Shown here: in pieces, positions 41,533 to 52,049 of the stretch
How positions within the stretch are numbered: the first letter of the stretch is position 1
Layout: the number at the start of each line of letters is the position of its first letter
Origin: Asparagopsis taxiformis
Taxonomy: Eukaryota > Rhodophyta > Florideophyceae > Bonnemaisoniales > Bonnemaisoniaceae
DNA length: 64,000 nucleotides
NCBI GenBank assembly: GCA_030407315.1
Contig: JALQPE010000398.1
Span: forward strand, 1 to 64,000
Direction: 5' to 3'
Notes under the pieces: model-generated
What the model was told of the DNA's origin: nothing
Databases searched by the model: none
What the model saw: only the letters and a program-made list of their open reading frames with translations
Program-made: the position numbers and the translations under genes

Positions 41533-44500
41533 TTGCAAAGTTCGCAGCCACACGCATCTTTGATGGGGCGCCACAAACCTCAACTCTTTCGTGAACGTCG
41601 GAGAAGGTCGCTTCGATCTGGATGGGAAGATCTTGCAGGAGGTAAACAACAATATTCCAGTCTTTTTCGAGGCCTCGAACCCAATGATCGCAGACGCTCC
41701 CAGTGTACTGCTCTAAATTCTATGCCTCCGCCTCGCTGCGAGACATCTCCCCGAGGAAAAGAAAATTTCTCAGCGCAGCAATATGTCCAAAATTTAAATC
41801 CCTGTGAGATTAACTTCGATACCGAAAGAAAAAGCGCGTTGGAATTGCCGTTTCTCACACACAACACACTACAAAACATCAACGCTATCCACGAATCTTC
41901 ACCGACATGGAACGAAAAATACTCATCAGATGGAGAACTACTGTGTTCAGAAGGGGATGAAAGCGATGAACAGTCAAATGTCCGGAACTCTGAAAATCAA
42001 TGTACTGAGAAAGGCATAAATGGAGAATCTGCTGATGGAGGAACGATTCGATTGCTTGAAGAAATGGAAAAACAGTTGAGAACGCTATTGTCTTGGCCAA
42101 AAATGCTTTCAATCTTGTCTGTTTCAGGCATAGATCGTTTCACTGTCAAACAGTATGAACTTTTTATTTCACTGGCAAGGTCTCTAGACGATTCTCATTC
42201 ATTTCCCTCTTACTCAACAATACATGGTTCGATATGGAAATGCCTTCTTGATGTATGCTTTCCGAAGTCTCATGTGGTCGAGTTTCATCCGACTTCGAAC
42301 TTTCAGGAGGTAGAGGCCTCTGAACAGAGCACTGGTGCAGAATTATTATCAGCTGTCTCTGGAACATTGAAGCCCGGAGATCCCCAGCCTCTGTCGTCAC
42401 CGAACCAGAGGAAACAATCAGTAAGAATTGTACTGCCTTCCGAGTGGGTGAGGAAGGATATCGCTACTCTAACGTTCTTCGAAGAAATATGCAAGAAGCA
42501 TTCCGATACGGAAGGGCCTTCGATTGAGAAATCTCCTGCAGTAACTATGAGGGAGAATTTTGCTCTTCCGTCCAGGCAATTTTATGTACTGGGTACCTCA
42601 GGACTTGAAAGAGCTTGTCCAGGAGACATTATTTCTTTTCCGTGCAGAAGTTTACCACCGACAATTGAAGGTTTTTCACTTGAGAGGTATGGATGGCGAT
42701 GTTCGGGTTCATCTACAGCAGAGAATGTCACGATGTTAACAGGGAAAATAGGAACAGTCTGGATGGTGGGAACATGCGACAATTCTTCCAGTTCAGAGAA
42801 GAATTCAAACGAGAGCTTGGACGCTGAAGTGCGGATCCAGTTCGAAGAAATCGCCCAACGTTTCTCATCTGAACAGCCTAAAGAAAATAACTATCCGACT
42901 CGGAAGCTACGAAGAGTGGGCTTAAACGAGAGAAGGGGTGCGTTATACTCTAGTGGAAAAAACTCCAATATGAAATCTCGTACTAGTGAAACGAACGATG
43001 GGGAAAACACCGAACTTCTCGAACAATTGAAGACAAAATATCCTTCCGTTTTACCAGGGGATCTCTGTGCTTCAATATATCCTTTCGCTGAGTCCCATGC
43101 GCCCAGGGATGGAAAACAAGATCCTTCTTGTTACTTTGTTGCACGATTCTGGAAGGGTCGTAACAGGGATGATATGGAACGACTAATCTGGATGGAATTT
43201 AAAAGTAATTCGAGAGATACACCCAATGATCAAGATCCAGATGTTGAAGGATTCGGAAAAATATCAAGTTGTTACCTGCTCTACGAATGTACCGTGGTGG
43301 GGTTTGCGAAAAAAGTACAGACTAGTTCTTTACGAAATGAAATCGAAAATGAGCTTGCACCTCAGCGCGAGATCGACCATTGCTCAAAATTGCATTCAGT
43401 ATCTGGGAGTCTGGAAAACGGAAAGAATTTCGTAATATATCGAATGATGCTTTACCATGATGACTTTAACCCATCCTCGTCTTTGTATTCGCAAGGATCT
43501 GCCGGTGGTGTTTATATGGTTCCGTTGGGTCTATCTTCTGCAGCCCGGAACACCCCATCCTCAACACGTGTTATTTCAGTAACACCACCAGGAGTTAGTT
43601 CAACGAAAGTATTGAAATATATTGTCGAGGACCTCGTTGAGGGTACTGTGAATGGAGTTGAATGTGTGAGTCCATACGGTGACGACTTGGTAGCATTCAT
43701 AGATGTAACTGCATGCGTTGCTGATTACCCTGCAGCAGCAAGCGCTGTGGATGTCATGGGACATATTTCAAACGTTCCATGCACTCACTGCATATTTCCA
43801 AGACGCCGAAACGACATTGGGAGTGCTCTTGGGTATTCAACTGATTTGCACTCGATGAGACCTTCCCAATTTCGATGTGCACAAAGAACCATAGCGGTAA
43901 GGAAGAATAATTTTATGGTTCGAGATGCGCAGTTGCTAGGAATGAAACCTGGAGGAGCAGATTATCTTGAGGAGTCACCCTACTTCATGCTCCACAATGA
44001 ACTGTCGAAAAAGAGGCATCTGATTCCTCTGACAAATCAAAATGTTCCTGTTGTTTCAGGGATTTTCGATCCTTACAGAAACTCAGCAGTGGCTCCAGAG
44101 CACCTATTCATGGGTCTTGCTCGCAATTTACTTGACCTATGCTTCTCTCGCCTTACTACCGATGAGGTTCGAATGTCCGTTGACATAACTATATGCGGAG
44201 CGTTACGGTCGAACGGGCTGCAACGTCAGGTAAGCGTGTATAACATACAGAGAAAGAGTTTGAACAGCATGACAATTACTGGTGTTTTTAGTGTTCTCCT
44301 TGTTTCTTCACGAGTTTTCCTTCAGCAATCAGAACTTGTTGACATATTCTGCGTTCAACTTCTCCAGGAACTGTCCAACTTGGTCTCTGAGACTTACTGG
44401 TGGCCCAAGACGGAAATTGACGGACAATTGGCGGCTCTGTACTGTTCAGATGGCGGTCTGGCCCTTCGAAACCAGAAACTTCATAAAATGGCAACTAGGT

Positions 44501-45621
44501 ATGTGAGTTCAGTCCATTCGTACTGCACTCAATATCCTCAAGCAGGTAAGATTCTTGACAAACCAAATCTTCATCGAATGCTAGAACTTTTTGTGCATAC
44601 GATACCCATTTTTGGTCATGTTTCTATTGTATCAGAGATGGTCCTAGAGAGCGTCCATCAACCACTTAAGCGCTGTCTCTCTCGAGATAATAATCACGGG
44701 TCTTATGTGACAGCAATTGAACATGTATTGTGCCAGGATTGGCAAATCAGGATTGCGACTCTGATTGAAAGAAGCGAAAGAGACCGTCGGAATGAAATCC
44801 CCGTCAGCTCCGAAAAACAAGACGCTACGTTGAGGAGTATGCGAAGTTTATTTCTGGGTCACGAGGCTCTGCGTCTTGATGAATCAGATATGCTCTGGGA
44901 AAAGTTCGTATTGGAGACAGATAGAAGGATTAAGGAAGCTTTGCAGAATCCTGTTTCGAAATTTTTGGCAGGAAAAAAAGGCGTTAATGCGTCATGGACA
45001 GAAAATGATCGAAGATGGGAAGGAGCTGGTCGTATCTCCATGGATTTTAGTAAAGAGGTGGAGTTGGGAAAAGCAATGCTGTCCGATGCTATCATTCCAG
45101 GGGAAAATACTCAAGAGCCGTTGGTCTCCGAGGAAATAATCGTGTATGATCGCGCAAGATTTATACAACAGAAAAGAAGTGGAATGATAAGGAAATCCTA
45201 TGCTCATAATATTCTGCGGGCTGGAAGTGTGATACAAGTAGTTTGCGAGGATCATAAACTCCATCAGGACTTTGTCGACAACGAACCATTGGTTTCTTCC
45301 AAGGGATTCAGTGGGAAAGCTGGCGTGTTTCTGGTATGTGGAATTATCGGTGTGAATAATACAAGCTTATGGGTGGTGTCAAGGAGAATGTACATGGATG
45401 GTAACACTGGTCTCTATAGTGTGAAGGAATACGGACGGGTACAACTAGTTGAACTTTCGAAAGTGGTGAGGAGAACCGGAGCAGTTCATGCATGCAAACA
45501 AGACGGAAATTGCACGGTTCTCCTGAAAGAGAAAAAGATCGAACACTGCAGGTCAATCTATAATGGTGGATACTATCACGTAATTCTGCGGTGTAATGGC
45601 TATCCGCCAAGAATGGGGTAG
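41533..45621 (+). CDS. Transposase-like protein, copy 2 (tnp2/Plavaka-like), intact
   Basis: 1362 codons without interruption, the only intact member of the three copies. Residues 1-200 are disordered and charged. Candidate catalytic blocks are YHDDFN (DD at 643-644) followed by QGSAGGVYMVPLGL, then FIDVTACVADYPA (D724, D731) and a CxxC zinc-like pair, CTHC at 750-753. Later comes KPNLHRMLELFVH (1010-1022), then SEMVLESVHQPLKRCL with glutamates at 1035 and 1039. Blocks, spacing and the LH...E...H..KR segment resemble tnp2/Plavaka (CACTA/KDZ-type) DDE transposases; this is inference from motif pattern. The C-terminal ~200 residues (GIIGVNNTSLWVVSRRMY) form an extra domain also found in copy 1. 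It would cut and join element ends in the nucleus. It diverges from a ParB-2OG gene. Confidence 0.72.
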   Translation: MQSSQPHASLMGRHKPQLFRERRRRSLRSGWEDLAGGKQQYSSLFRGLEPNDRRRSQCTALNSMPPPRCETSPRGKENFSAQQYVQNLNPCEINFDTERKSALELPFLTHNTLQNINAIHESSPTWNEKYSSDGELLCSEGDESDEQSNVRNSENQCTEKGINGESADGGTIRLLEEMEKQLRTLLSWPKMLSILSVSGIDRFTVKQYELFISLARSLDDSHSFPSYSTIHGSIWKCLLDVCFPKSHVVEFHPTSNFQEVEASEQSTGAELLSAVSGTLKPGDPQPLSSPNQRKQSVRIVLPSEWVRKDIATLTFFEEICKKHSDTEGPSIEKSPAVTMRENFALPSRQFYVLGTSGLERACPGDIISFPCRSLPPTIEGFSLERYGWRCSGSSTAENVTMLTGKIGTVWMVGTCDNSSSSEKNSNESLDAEVRIQFEEIAQRFSSEQPKENNYPTRKLRRVGLNERRGALYSSGKNSNMKSRTSETNDGENTELLEQLKTKYPSVLPGDLCASIYPFAESHAPRDGKQDPSCYFVARFWKGRNRDDMERLIWMEFKSNSRDTPNDQDPDVEGFGKISSCYLLYECTVVGFAKKVQTSSLRNEIENELAPQREIDHCSKLHSVSGSLENGKNFVIYRMMLYHDDFNPSSSLYSQGSAGGVYMVPLGLSSAARNTPSSTRVISVTPPGVSSTKVLKYIVEDLVEGTVNGVECVSPYGDDLVAFIDVTACVADYPAAASAVDVMGHISNVPCTHCIFPRRRNDIGSALGYSTDLHSMRPSQFRCAQRTIAVRKNNFMVRDAQLLGMKPGGADYLEESPYFMLHNELSKKRHLIPLTNQNVPVVSGIFDPYRNSAVAPEHLFMGLARNLLDLCFSRLTTDEVRMSVDITICGALRSNGLQRQVSVYNIQRKSLNSMTITGVFSVLLVSSRVFLQQSELVDIFCVQLLQELSNLVSETYWWPKTEIDGQLAALYCSDGGLALRNQKLHKMATRYVSSVHSYCTQYPQAGKILDKPNLHRMLELFVHTIPIFGHVSIVSEMVLESVHQPLKRCLSRDNNHGSYVTAIEHVLCQDWQIRIATLIERSERDRRNEIPVSSEKQDATLRSMRSLFLGHEALRLDESDMLWEKFVLETDRRIKEALQNPVSKFLAGKKGVNASWTENDRRWEGAGRISMDFSKEVELGKAMLSDAIIPGENTQEPLVSEEIIVYDRARFIQQKRSGMIRKSYAHNILRAGSVIQVVCEDHKLHQDFVDNEPLVSSKGFSGKAGVFLVCGIIGVNNTSLWVVSRRMYMDGNTGLYSVKEYGRVQLVELSKVVRRTGAVHACKQDGNCTVLLKEKKIEHCRSIYNGGYYHVILRCNGYPPRMG

Positions 45622-47049
45622 AACAGATTTCAAGCAATTGGATTTCAAGGGACGCGGAAGGTATTTTACCTTCACAGCGTTAGCTGAAGTACGAACAAGC
45701 AGTTGACAGATTGAAGACGGTAGCGGCACAGTCTGCACCCAACATGTGTTATCCAGCAGTTTCGGTGGCTCAGCGCACGCATTTTGAAATCAGAATGTCC
45801 GTCGGCGCCCAGCATCCGAGCGATAGAAACTATCTGGTCTCAAATATCCTACGCACTGATGCGTAGCAGTCGGCATGTCTGAGGCAAACGTTCGTGGTCG
45901 CCCCCAGAAGGGAAATATGTCTGTAGCTCCTCAACCCTCAGGAGGAACGTTTCTACGGTTAGGTCATCGCTTTCGTTCTACTCCCACCATCCAACTCTAT
46001 CTCAAGACTCCGTAGCTTCGTCCAGACCGCTACCGGCAGGGCTATTGTTACACGCTCAGGCAGAACCTCAGCCCGAAGGACTACAGAACTCCTATCCCTC
46101 GTAGCTGTCCGGAAACACTTCTGGTACACATTGCTGTAATACTGCGTTCTCTTATATATCTATCTATGATCACATCGAGTTCTGGGTGTTGGATGCAAGC
46201 AGAATAATGCTGGAACATATTGATAATGGAATCATAGAAAAATGTTCTCTTACCATTTTTACGATAAATAAGGAGAGAAAAAGCAAGACATAATTTAGGA
46301 AATGTTTCCATGAGCACTATGAGAAACACTAGTCTAATGGGAAGAATCTATATATCTGGAATCGAAAAGTGTCAAATGAATGCAGAAAATCATTCTTTTG
46401 CAGTGAAAATAATACAGTGACACATTGCAGCTATGCCCTTAAACATTATATTTCACATTTGTTCTATTCTGAACTTCTTTCTTCAGTGATTTGAAAGCAT
46501 CAGGATGCATCCCCTACTTATTTCAACGAATAAATCTATATTCCTAATAAAAAAACATTATCGAATGTTTTTCTGTCTATCATTGCTGACGAACATTTTT
46601 TTAGATTAATACTTCTTGGGAGCATAGTTCAAACTGTTTTACATTCCCCTCTTCAAGAACGAAAAGTCAATTATTGCTTCCAAGTACAAAACATTCGGTT
46701 TGGTATTTTTTTGCACAATCCCAGACAACGTTAAATTAATGGTCATCATAATCAAAGGTTACTGAATACTTCATTTACTTTTGGAGTAATGATGGTTACA
46801 ATCTGAAAGGTGTGCTGGGAAAATTTCACCGGGGATACATCGATGCATTCGTAATACTCCAATACTTTAATGAGTTTTTGCAGCCTAGAAAAAGATTGGT
46901 CAAGTACTATTGTAATGCCCTATTAACTTTTGTAGCAATGGAGAAACCTCATACCAAATTATCCGATGTATTTCGAGCAATACGTCACCCTGATGATTTT
47001 CTTGCTACACATCCATCACTATTTTCTTGATTTCATTGTCACGGAATAA
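45622..47049. other. AT-rich intergenic stretch
   Basis: About 1.4 kb, markedly AT-rich from 46100 to 46750. Only short frames occur (for example 72 codons at 46812-47030, plus strand), without recognisable domains. No repeat of the families described here. Confidence 0.45.
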
Positions 47050-47415
47050 TTATTCTGTACGCAGTGCAGCGAGGATCAGAGTTGGACAGGAGTCGGAAGG
47101 ATGGGAGGAACTAGAATTGCTGGTCTCGAACGGAGCGCCAGTCCTGGCCAACTCCTTGACCGTGCAGTGAGCCACGAAGCGAGAGACGGTTCCTTTGTTG
47201 CTGAAAATGCTGTTCACAAGCTGACAGGCAATATGAACATTCCTACATGGGTCCTCAGCATTGGCGGCTGGAACAGTGTTGGTACCGGCGAGGAGGGAAG
47301 AAAGGTAACGTAGAGCGGCCAGTTCATCCTGGATGGGAGCGAGGAACTGTTGAAGAAGAGCGGAGAATCGCGCTTCAATCTCGCGGAGGATTTCAGCATT
47401 GTTGGGAGGAGCCAT
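47050..47415 (-). CDS. Small unknown protein next to a CTCGACCAA palindrome
   Basis: 121 codons from MAPPNNAEILREIEARF. The first 45 residues form a likely amphipathic helix or coiled coil (LREIEARFSALLQQFLAPIQ). The rest is Ser/Thr-rich with several Cys. The start codon lies about 120 bases from the palindrome at 47538-47705, and the leader just before ATG is CT-rich, the same arrangement as the larger genes of this array. That context is the main reason to keep it. No family is recognised. It may be a truncated N-terminus of a lost gene. Confidence 0.35.
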   Translation of the reverse strand: MAPPNNAEILREIEARFSALLQQFLAPIQDELAALRYLSSLLAGTNTVPAANAEDPCRNVHIACQLVNSIFSNKGTVSRFVAHCTVKELARTGAPFETSNSSSSHPSDSCPTLILAALRTE

Positions 47416-47537
47416 GAGGGAGAGAACGTCTTGCGAGTGAAAGGAGTGAACCGACGGAATATGCTCGGAGCAGTAGTAGTGGAGGGGACGACGAGGCAGG
47501 CAGTTTACTTCTAGGGTGACCGTTACACTGGGAAGAG

Positions 47538-47705
47538 AATTGGTCGAGCAAATCTCAATCCGGCATTGCGTGGTTCCCGGATTGAGTATTGCTCGACCAA
47601 TTTGTAGTTGTCATACTGAAATGAAATATTGTCATACTGAAATTGGTCGAGCAATACTCAATCCGGGAACCACACAATGCCGGATTGAGATTTGCTCGAC
47701 CAATT
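47538..47705. repeat. Nested palindrome, TTGGTCGAGCAA type
   Basis: Two hairpins face each other. At 47538-47603, arms TTGGTCGAGCAA..CTCAATCCGG pair with CCGGATTGAG..TGCTCGACCAA. At 47640-47705 the same sequence appears inverted. The spacer holds two copies of TTGTCATACTGAAAT. It forms the left boundary of the 2OG-A/ParB-A module. Confidence 0.92.
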
Positions 47706-47938
47706 CTCTTTGCAGGGCGAAGAGTGGAGACTGAAATGAGAACACCAGCGATGGACGGAGATGGAATGAGAGAAGTGGAAATGAAAAAGAAGTGTGGCAA
47801 TCAGTTTAAGACATGCATTAAGACTAGCTAGGAGCAAGGAAAGGTAGAGGAAGAATAGAGAGAAACCCTGCAGAACATGATGAAGATGATGGTAGAGAGA
47901 ATGGAAAGGAGGTTGGTGGGACACCATTTGATGGAGGT

Positions 47939-49517
47939 TTAGATGACTTGGACGTCGTCATGTGGAAATTTGTAGCGTTTGGGGGAGTTGTCGATGCATT
48001 GCATTTCTTCAGGAACAATGTCACCCTCGCGAACAGCTAGAGACTGAATACGGACATACTGTCCGTACGTAGAGAGCTGACCATCATTGGGATGCATGGT
48101 TCTCATGAGAGCGTAGTCATCCCAACCGGGACCAGCATGTTCGATGTCACCGCGCATGACCATGACGGAGAAGTGTGGGATCCATACAACCCGAGGAGGA
48201 AGAAGATGCCAAATTTTGGAGACATAGCGCGGGGCACAATTGACGTATACATGTGAGCGAGGGCGAAGGAGCACTGGAGACCCAACAGCCCCGGTGGCAA
48301 TGAAGACATAGCTCGGTTCAGGGTTTGCCTCAACATTGTTCTTCCACAATTTGCCGGGGGTACTACCCCTAGTAGTGGGATTGAAGGCGAAGTGGGAGGC
48401 CTGGCGTTTAGTGCCATTGCCTGTAAGAAGAAGTCGAAGTCCGGACTCTTGAAACTTCAACTCCGAGCCTTCAGTATATTCACGCAGGCTGGATATAGCA
48501 GAGCGCAGATGGAGCTGATGTCCGACAACAGCCAAAGCGACGTCCACAATGAGCTTATCTGAGAAAAGCGGCTCGTTGCAATTCTCCAGATCGTCGGTGA
48601 CGGCCGAACAGGGAGTCATGTAGCGACGCTCGTTTGCACTGGTGGAAGTGTCGACAGTCGAGGTGCCAATATTGGGTATGAGCATCCAAGAGTTCTTGCT
48701 TTGATTGGTGAACATGTCTGCAAAAGACTTGCAGAGAACATCTACGGAAGCCTTGAAAAATGCGCTGACTGAGGATATCATCAAGAACAGCATAACCGAG
48801 GGACTCAATGGAACCTCTTGCGCGTTCAAAGAAGATTTCCTGCTGTAGAGGCTCACTCGCCGCGGCGATAGCAATAGAGTCCTTGATGGTCTGAATCTTC
48901 TCCACGGTGAGATAAAAACCGCTTCTATGGTTGTTTGGTAGTAGAGACGAAGCGAGGTGAATGTTGCGGGCGGCCTTCTGAGCGGAAACTTTATCCAGCA
49001 CGGCAGGAGGGAAGTCTTGCTGGTAGTCCTCGTTCCTAGGGTGGGGGACGCCAGAGAACGGTGCTGGAAATGCAGAATTGGTTTCCGAGCCCTTCAGTGT
49101 TTTTGTTTTCGGGACCTTCTTGGAAGCGGAGCTAGAAATTCTTTGCTTGACATTGCGTTCCGGAGTGTAAAGAGAGGTAACGTTCCTCTTCATGCGGGGA
49201 CTTTTACGCACAGGAGCAGTGGATGGCATTTCCGCAACCTTCTCGGCAACCGGGGAATGGGCACTCTCCGCCACGATTCTAGGCGTGGAAGGGGGTTCCG
49301 TTGAAGCAGCAGCAGACTTGCTTACCTTCGGAGTGGGGAGGATGGGGGATTTCCCGGCTGTAGTGCTCCTTGGGGTATTCTTTTTCGGAGTGGACTTGAG
49401 AGGAGACTTGGCAGTGCTGGGTTTGAAAGGGTCGAAAGGATCTCCTTTCCATGCTTCCTGAACGGAAACACCGGGAGGTGGGGCAAAGGAAGGAAGGTCT
49501 CCCTCATTTTTTGCCAT
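47939..49517 (-). CDS. 2OG dioxygenase-like protein, 2OG-A (HxD motif lost)
   Basis: Starts MAKNEGDLPSFAPPPG at 49517, four bases after the ParB-A stop on the same strand. The N-terminal ~170 residues are disordered, Lys/Ser/Thr/Pro-rich and probably nuclear. The conserved region opens with NNHRSGFYLTVEKIQ and ESLGYAVLDDILSQ. After one frame change near 48770 it resumes with VLCKSFADMF. The HxD position reads RQASHFAF, so the iron-binding Asp is replaced by Ala, while LLRPRSHVYVN and the distal His in RGDIEHAGPGW remain. Enzymatic activity is therefore doubtful. Close relatives are 2OG-B (HxD intact) and 2OG-C. The ParB-then-2OG order matches module B and the fused gene D, so the two parts may once have been one protein. 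Confidence 0.62.
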
Positions 49518-49521
49518 CGTA

Positions 49522-51196
49522 TCATTTGCGAGAGCAAACCATGAGCATGTCTCTATCACCATTGTTGATGTACTTCACCGGGATGAGGTGGTGCACTCTT
49601 GGATAATCACAGAGGTTGTGAACAGCAACAGAGTTGCATGTTGTGCACTTGTGAGCTGGTTTGGATAAAGGGAGACGGCAGTGTTCCCCGAGTGCACACT
49701 GGAAGGGACTGCTGGGGTCACCTTCGACAGTAGTATCTCGCACGTCCGGTATGATAGCATCTTCACTGGAGGAAGGGCTATCTTCATCGGAGCCATGTTG
49801 ATTATGGTCTGCAGAACCACTGAAAGCGCTCTCGAAGTTTGGAAGGTTTTCATCCCTTTCAGGAGATATTCCATCGTGAACAGCTGTATCGCGACGGAGT
49901 TTCTGCTCAATGGAATGAGCGCTGTCGTTATCGTCCGCGGGATGGTGTTTTGTCAGCCTATCACTGGCTGCATCGTCATCACATCAATGACTGGTCCTTG
50001 CGTTGGAGGGGTATTAGTGCTAGCAGGGAGAGGGGCTGGCTCGAGGCCCTCCATAGGAGTGGCAGGGGAGGGTGATGGAATGTCATCCTGCTGGGAAGGT
50101 AGGGTAGGCTTGGGAGATGTGGGCGGATTCAAACGGTCGATAATGGCCTGTTTGAATCGTTGGTCACGGAGCTGTTGAGCATCCTTCGTTCTAGGCACGA
50201 GACCTTTCTCGAACATTGAAACTTTTTCGTAAACGTAGGTAGTTGTGGAAACCTGTTCGCCATTGCGAACAAAAAGATCAGGGAGATCGTGAATGGTGGC
50301 AATATCTACATTAGCTGTTCTGCAGCAGTGCGCATGACCGCGGAATAATCACAGATGTTCTGCAGGTAGTCCTTGACCTTGAGATCCTTGTACTGCCCGA
50401 AAGCGAGATGTTTGGAGGGATTGTCCTTGCGGAGCTTGAGACAGGTAAAGATGAGCAGCGAAGCTCTATCCGTAGCTCGAGTGAACACGGAGTTTTTCAG
50501 TACGCTGAAAGCAACGCCTTCCTCGTCGTCGGCACTGAAGGTCTTGAACGCTGCATAGGTCAATGGGCTGTGCATCATTTTCAACGCGACGGATGCGTAT
50601 GAAATGGCCTGAGATAACTTCATTGCCATGTGAAAGTGGCGCGAGTGAAGGAACATCCCGAACGTAGCAGCCGTTTTCAGCTCTGCCGTACCCATGCGTC
50701 CATTGACAGCGTTGTACAAGCTAATGGCGCTGTGGACGCGGTCTCGAGGTCGTGTGGGAAGAACGCGATGAGACTTGGAGTTCATTTGCTGACTGATGAA
50801 GAGGAGATCTTCGAGAGTCATTTCCAAGCCATCGTTACGGCTGACAATCTGGATGGGCAAGTTGCGGAACTGCCTCTGCAGAGCCTTTGTCTTTTCGGAG
50901 ACATCCGTGGACGCGAGGATACGCATACCAACAGTGCGACGATGCAGTCCATCAGCAATTTCGAAACGCTTATTGCCGTTGTGCATGCGCTCGGCCACAG
51001 TGATTTGGCCGAGGCCTTTTTCCGTGTACCCATCGACGAGCATTTCCTGGAGCATGCGATCCACGTGAGCGTCGTCAACCTCGCGAGAGGTCTGCGCAGC
51101 GACATGGGTGTCCTCGATGGACATGCGCTCGCCGCGAAAGGAGTAACTGCTCCAGACCAGTTCTTCGAAGTTGTGCTCAGGTTGCTTATCGGCCAT
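49522..51196 (-). pseudogene. ParB/Srx-like protein, ParB-A, with C-terminal zinc-binding motif; two frame changes
   Basis: Starts MADKQPEHNFEELVW at 51196. The ParB/Srx-like fold shows QTSREVDDAHVDRML, GLGQITVAERM, the core RFEIADGLHRRTVGM (equivalent of the ParB dG-R box), NLPIQIVSRNDG, and a helical HTH-like part (NSKSHRVLPTRPRDRVHSAI). ParB proteins bind palindromic DNA and some members are nucleases or CTPases. Which applies here is unknown. Frame changes near 50308 and 49955 carry the reading into PDLFVRNGEQVS and a long acidic linker. The last part is a Cys/His module, with C.LGEHC, HKCTTC and HNLC, likely zinc-binding. The start lies 232 bases from the palindrome cluster at 51429, with a CT-rich leader and a TATA-like box between. 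ParB-B is a paralogue. Confidence 0.65.
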
Positions 51197-51224
51197 TGTG
51201 CGAGGTTGGAAGAGTGAGAACGTA

Positions 51225-51350
51225 AAAGGGCGGAGAGGTGGAGAGAGGGAGATGGAGAGAGAGAAATGTAACGGAGCAAGAGCTTTGCTGTACAGAGCAA
51301 GGGTTGATTGCCGGGAGATGGTGACAGGACCTGTGCTTTTAAAAATAAAA
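51225..51350 (-). promoter_or_regulatory. Putative promoter of ParB-A: TATA-like box and CT-rich leader
   Basis: In gene sense, a TATA-like TTTTATTTTTAAAAG (about 51337-51350) is followed by a CT-rich leader (CTCTCTCTCCATCTCCC, about 51237-51270) before ATG at 51196. The same order is seen at ParB-B and the methyltransferase gene. Confidence 0.4.
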
Positions 51351-51428
51351 TTGGCCGTATTTCATTTAGGGCATTGAGGGACATGTCACGTTTCAGGCAC
51401 GCATTAATCACAGCTATACTTACCGGGC

Positions 51429-51792
51429 TTCCTCGAGCAATACTCAATCCGGGGTACGAATTAGTTCGGATTGAGTATTGCTCGAGCAATTTCTGGCGGC
51501 CAAAATGGCCGAAATTGGGCGGAAATAATTTCTGAAAAAATATTTTCAATTTTCGCGGGCCAAGTGTCCGCCAGAAATTGCTCGAGCAATACTCAATCCG
51601 AACTAATTCGTACCCCGGATTGAGTATTGCTCGAGTAATTTCTGGCGGCCAAAACAACTGAGAATATTTTTTCAGAAATTATTTCGGACAAATTTCGGCC
51701 ATTTTGGCCACGAGAAATTGCTCGAGCAATACTCAATCCGAACTAATCCGTACCCCGGATTGAGTATTGCTCGAGCAAGTCCAGTATGACAA
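51429..51792. repeat. Cluster of three TTGCTCGAGCAA palindromes between modules A and B
   Basis: Hairpins at about 51429-51491, 51578-51638 and 51718-51778 each have arms TTGCTCGAGCAATACTCAAT and its complement around GGGGTACGAATTAGTT. The spacers also pair with each other (TTTCTGGCGGCC, ATTTCTGAAAAAATATTTTC). The right edge continues GTCCAGTATGACAA, the outer end also seen at 55716. It separates 2OG-A/ParB-A from 2OG-B/ParB-B. Confidence 0.93.
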
Positions 51793-52049
51793 GTCTGCCC
51801 CAGGAGGCTCTGAAGGAGATATGGGTCTCCCCGAGTAGTACTGCTGCTGCCTCTGCTACACCAAGGCTGTCCTCGTCCGTTAACTAAGAGTAGAAGTATT
51901 AGGCAATAGGGGTAATACCCCAAGGTATAGCGTAGTATAGGCCTATAGTACTGCTAGCTTAGTAGGTATGGAGATGCTGTTCAATAGTGAGATGTTTATG
52001 AGTTAGAAGAGTTAGTTCTAGCTGCATGCTAAGTACTCTAGAACTAAAC

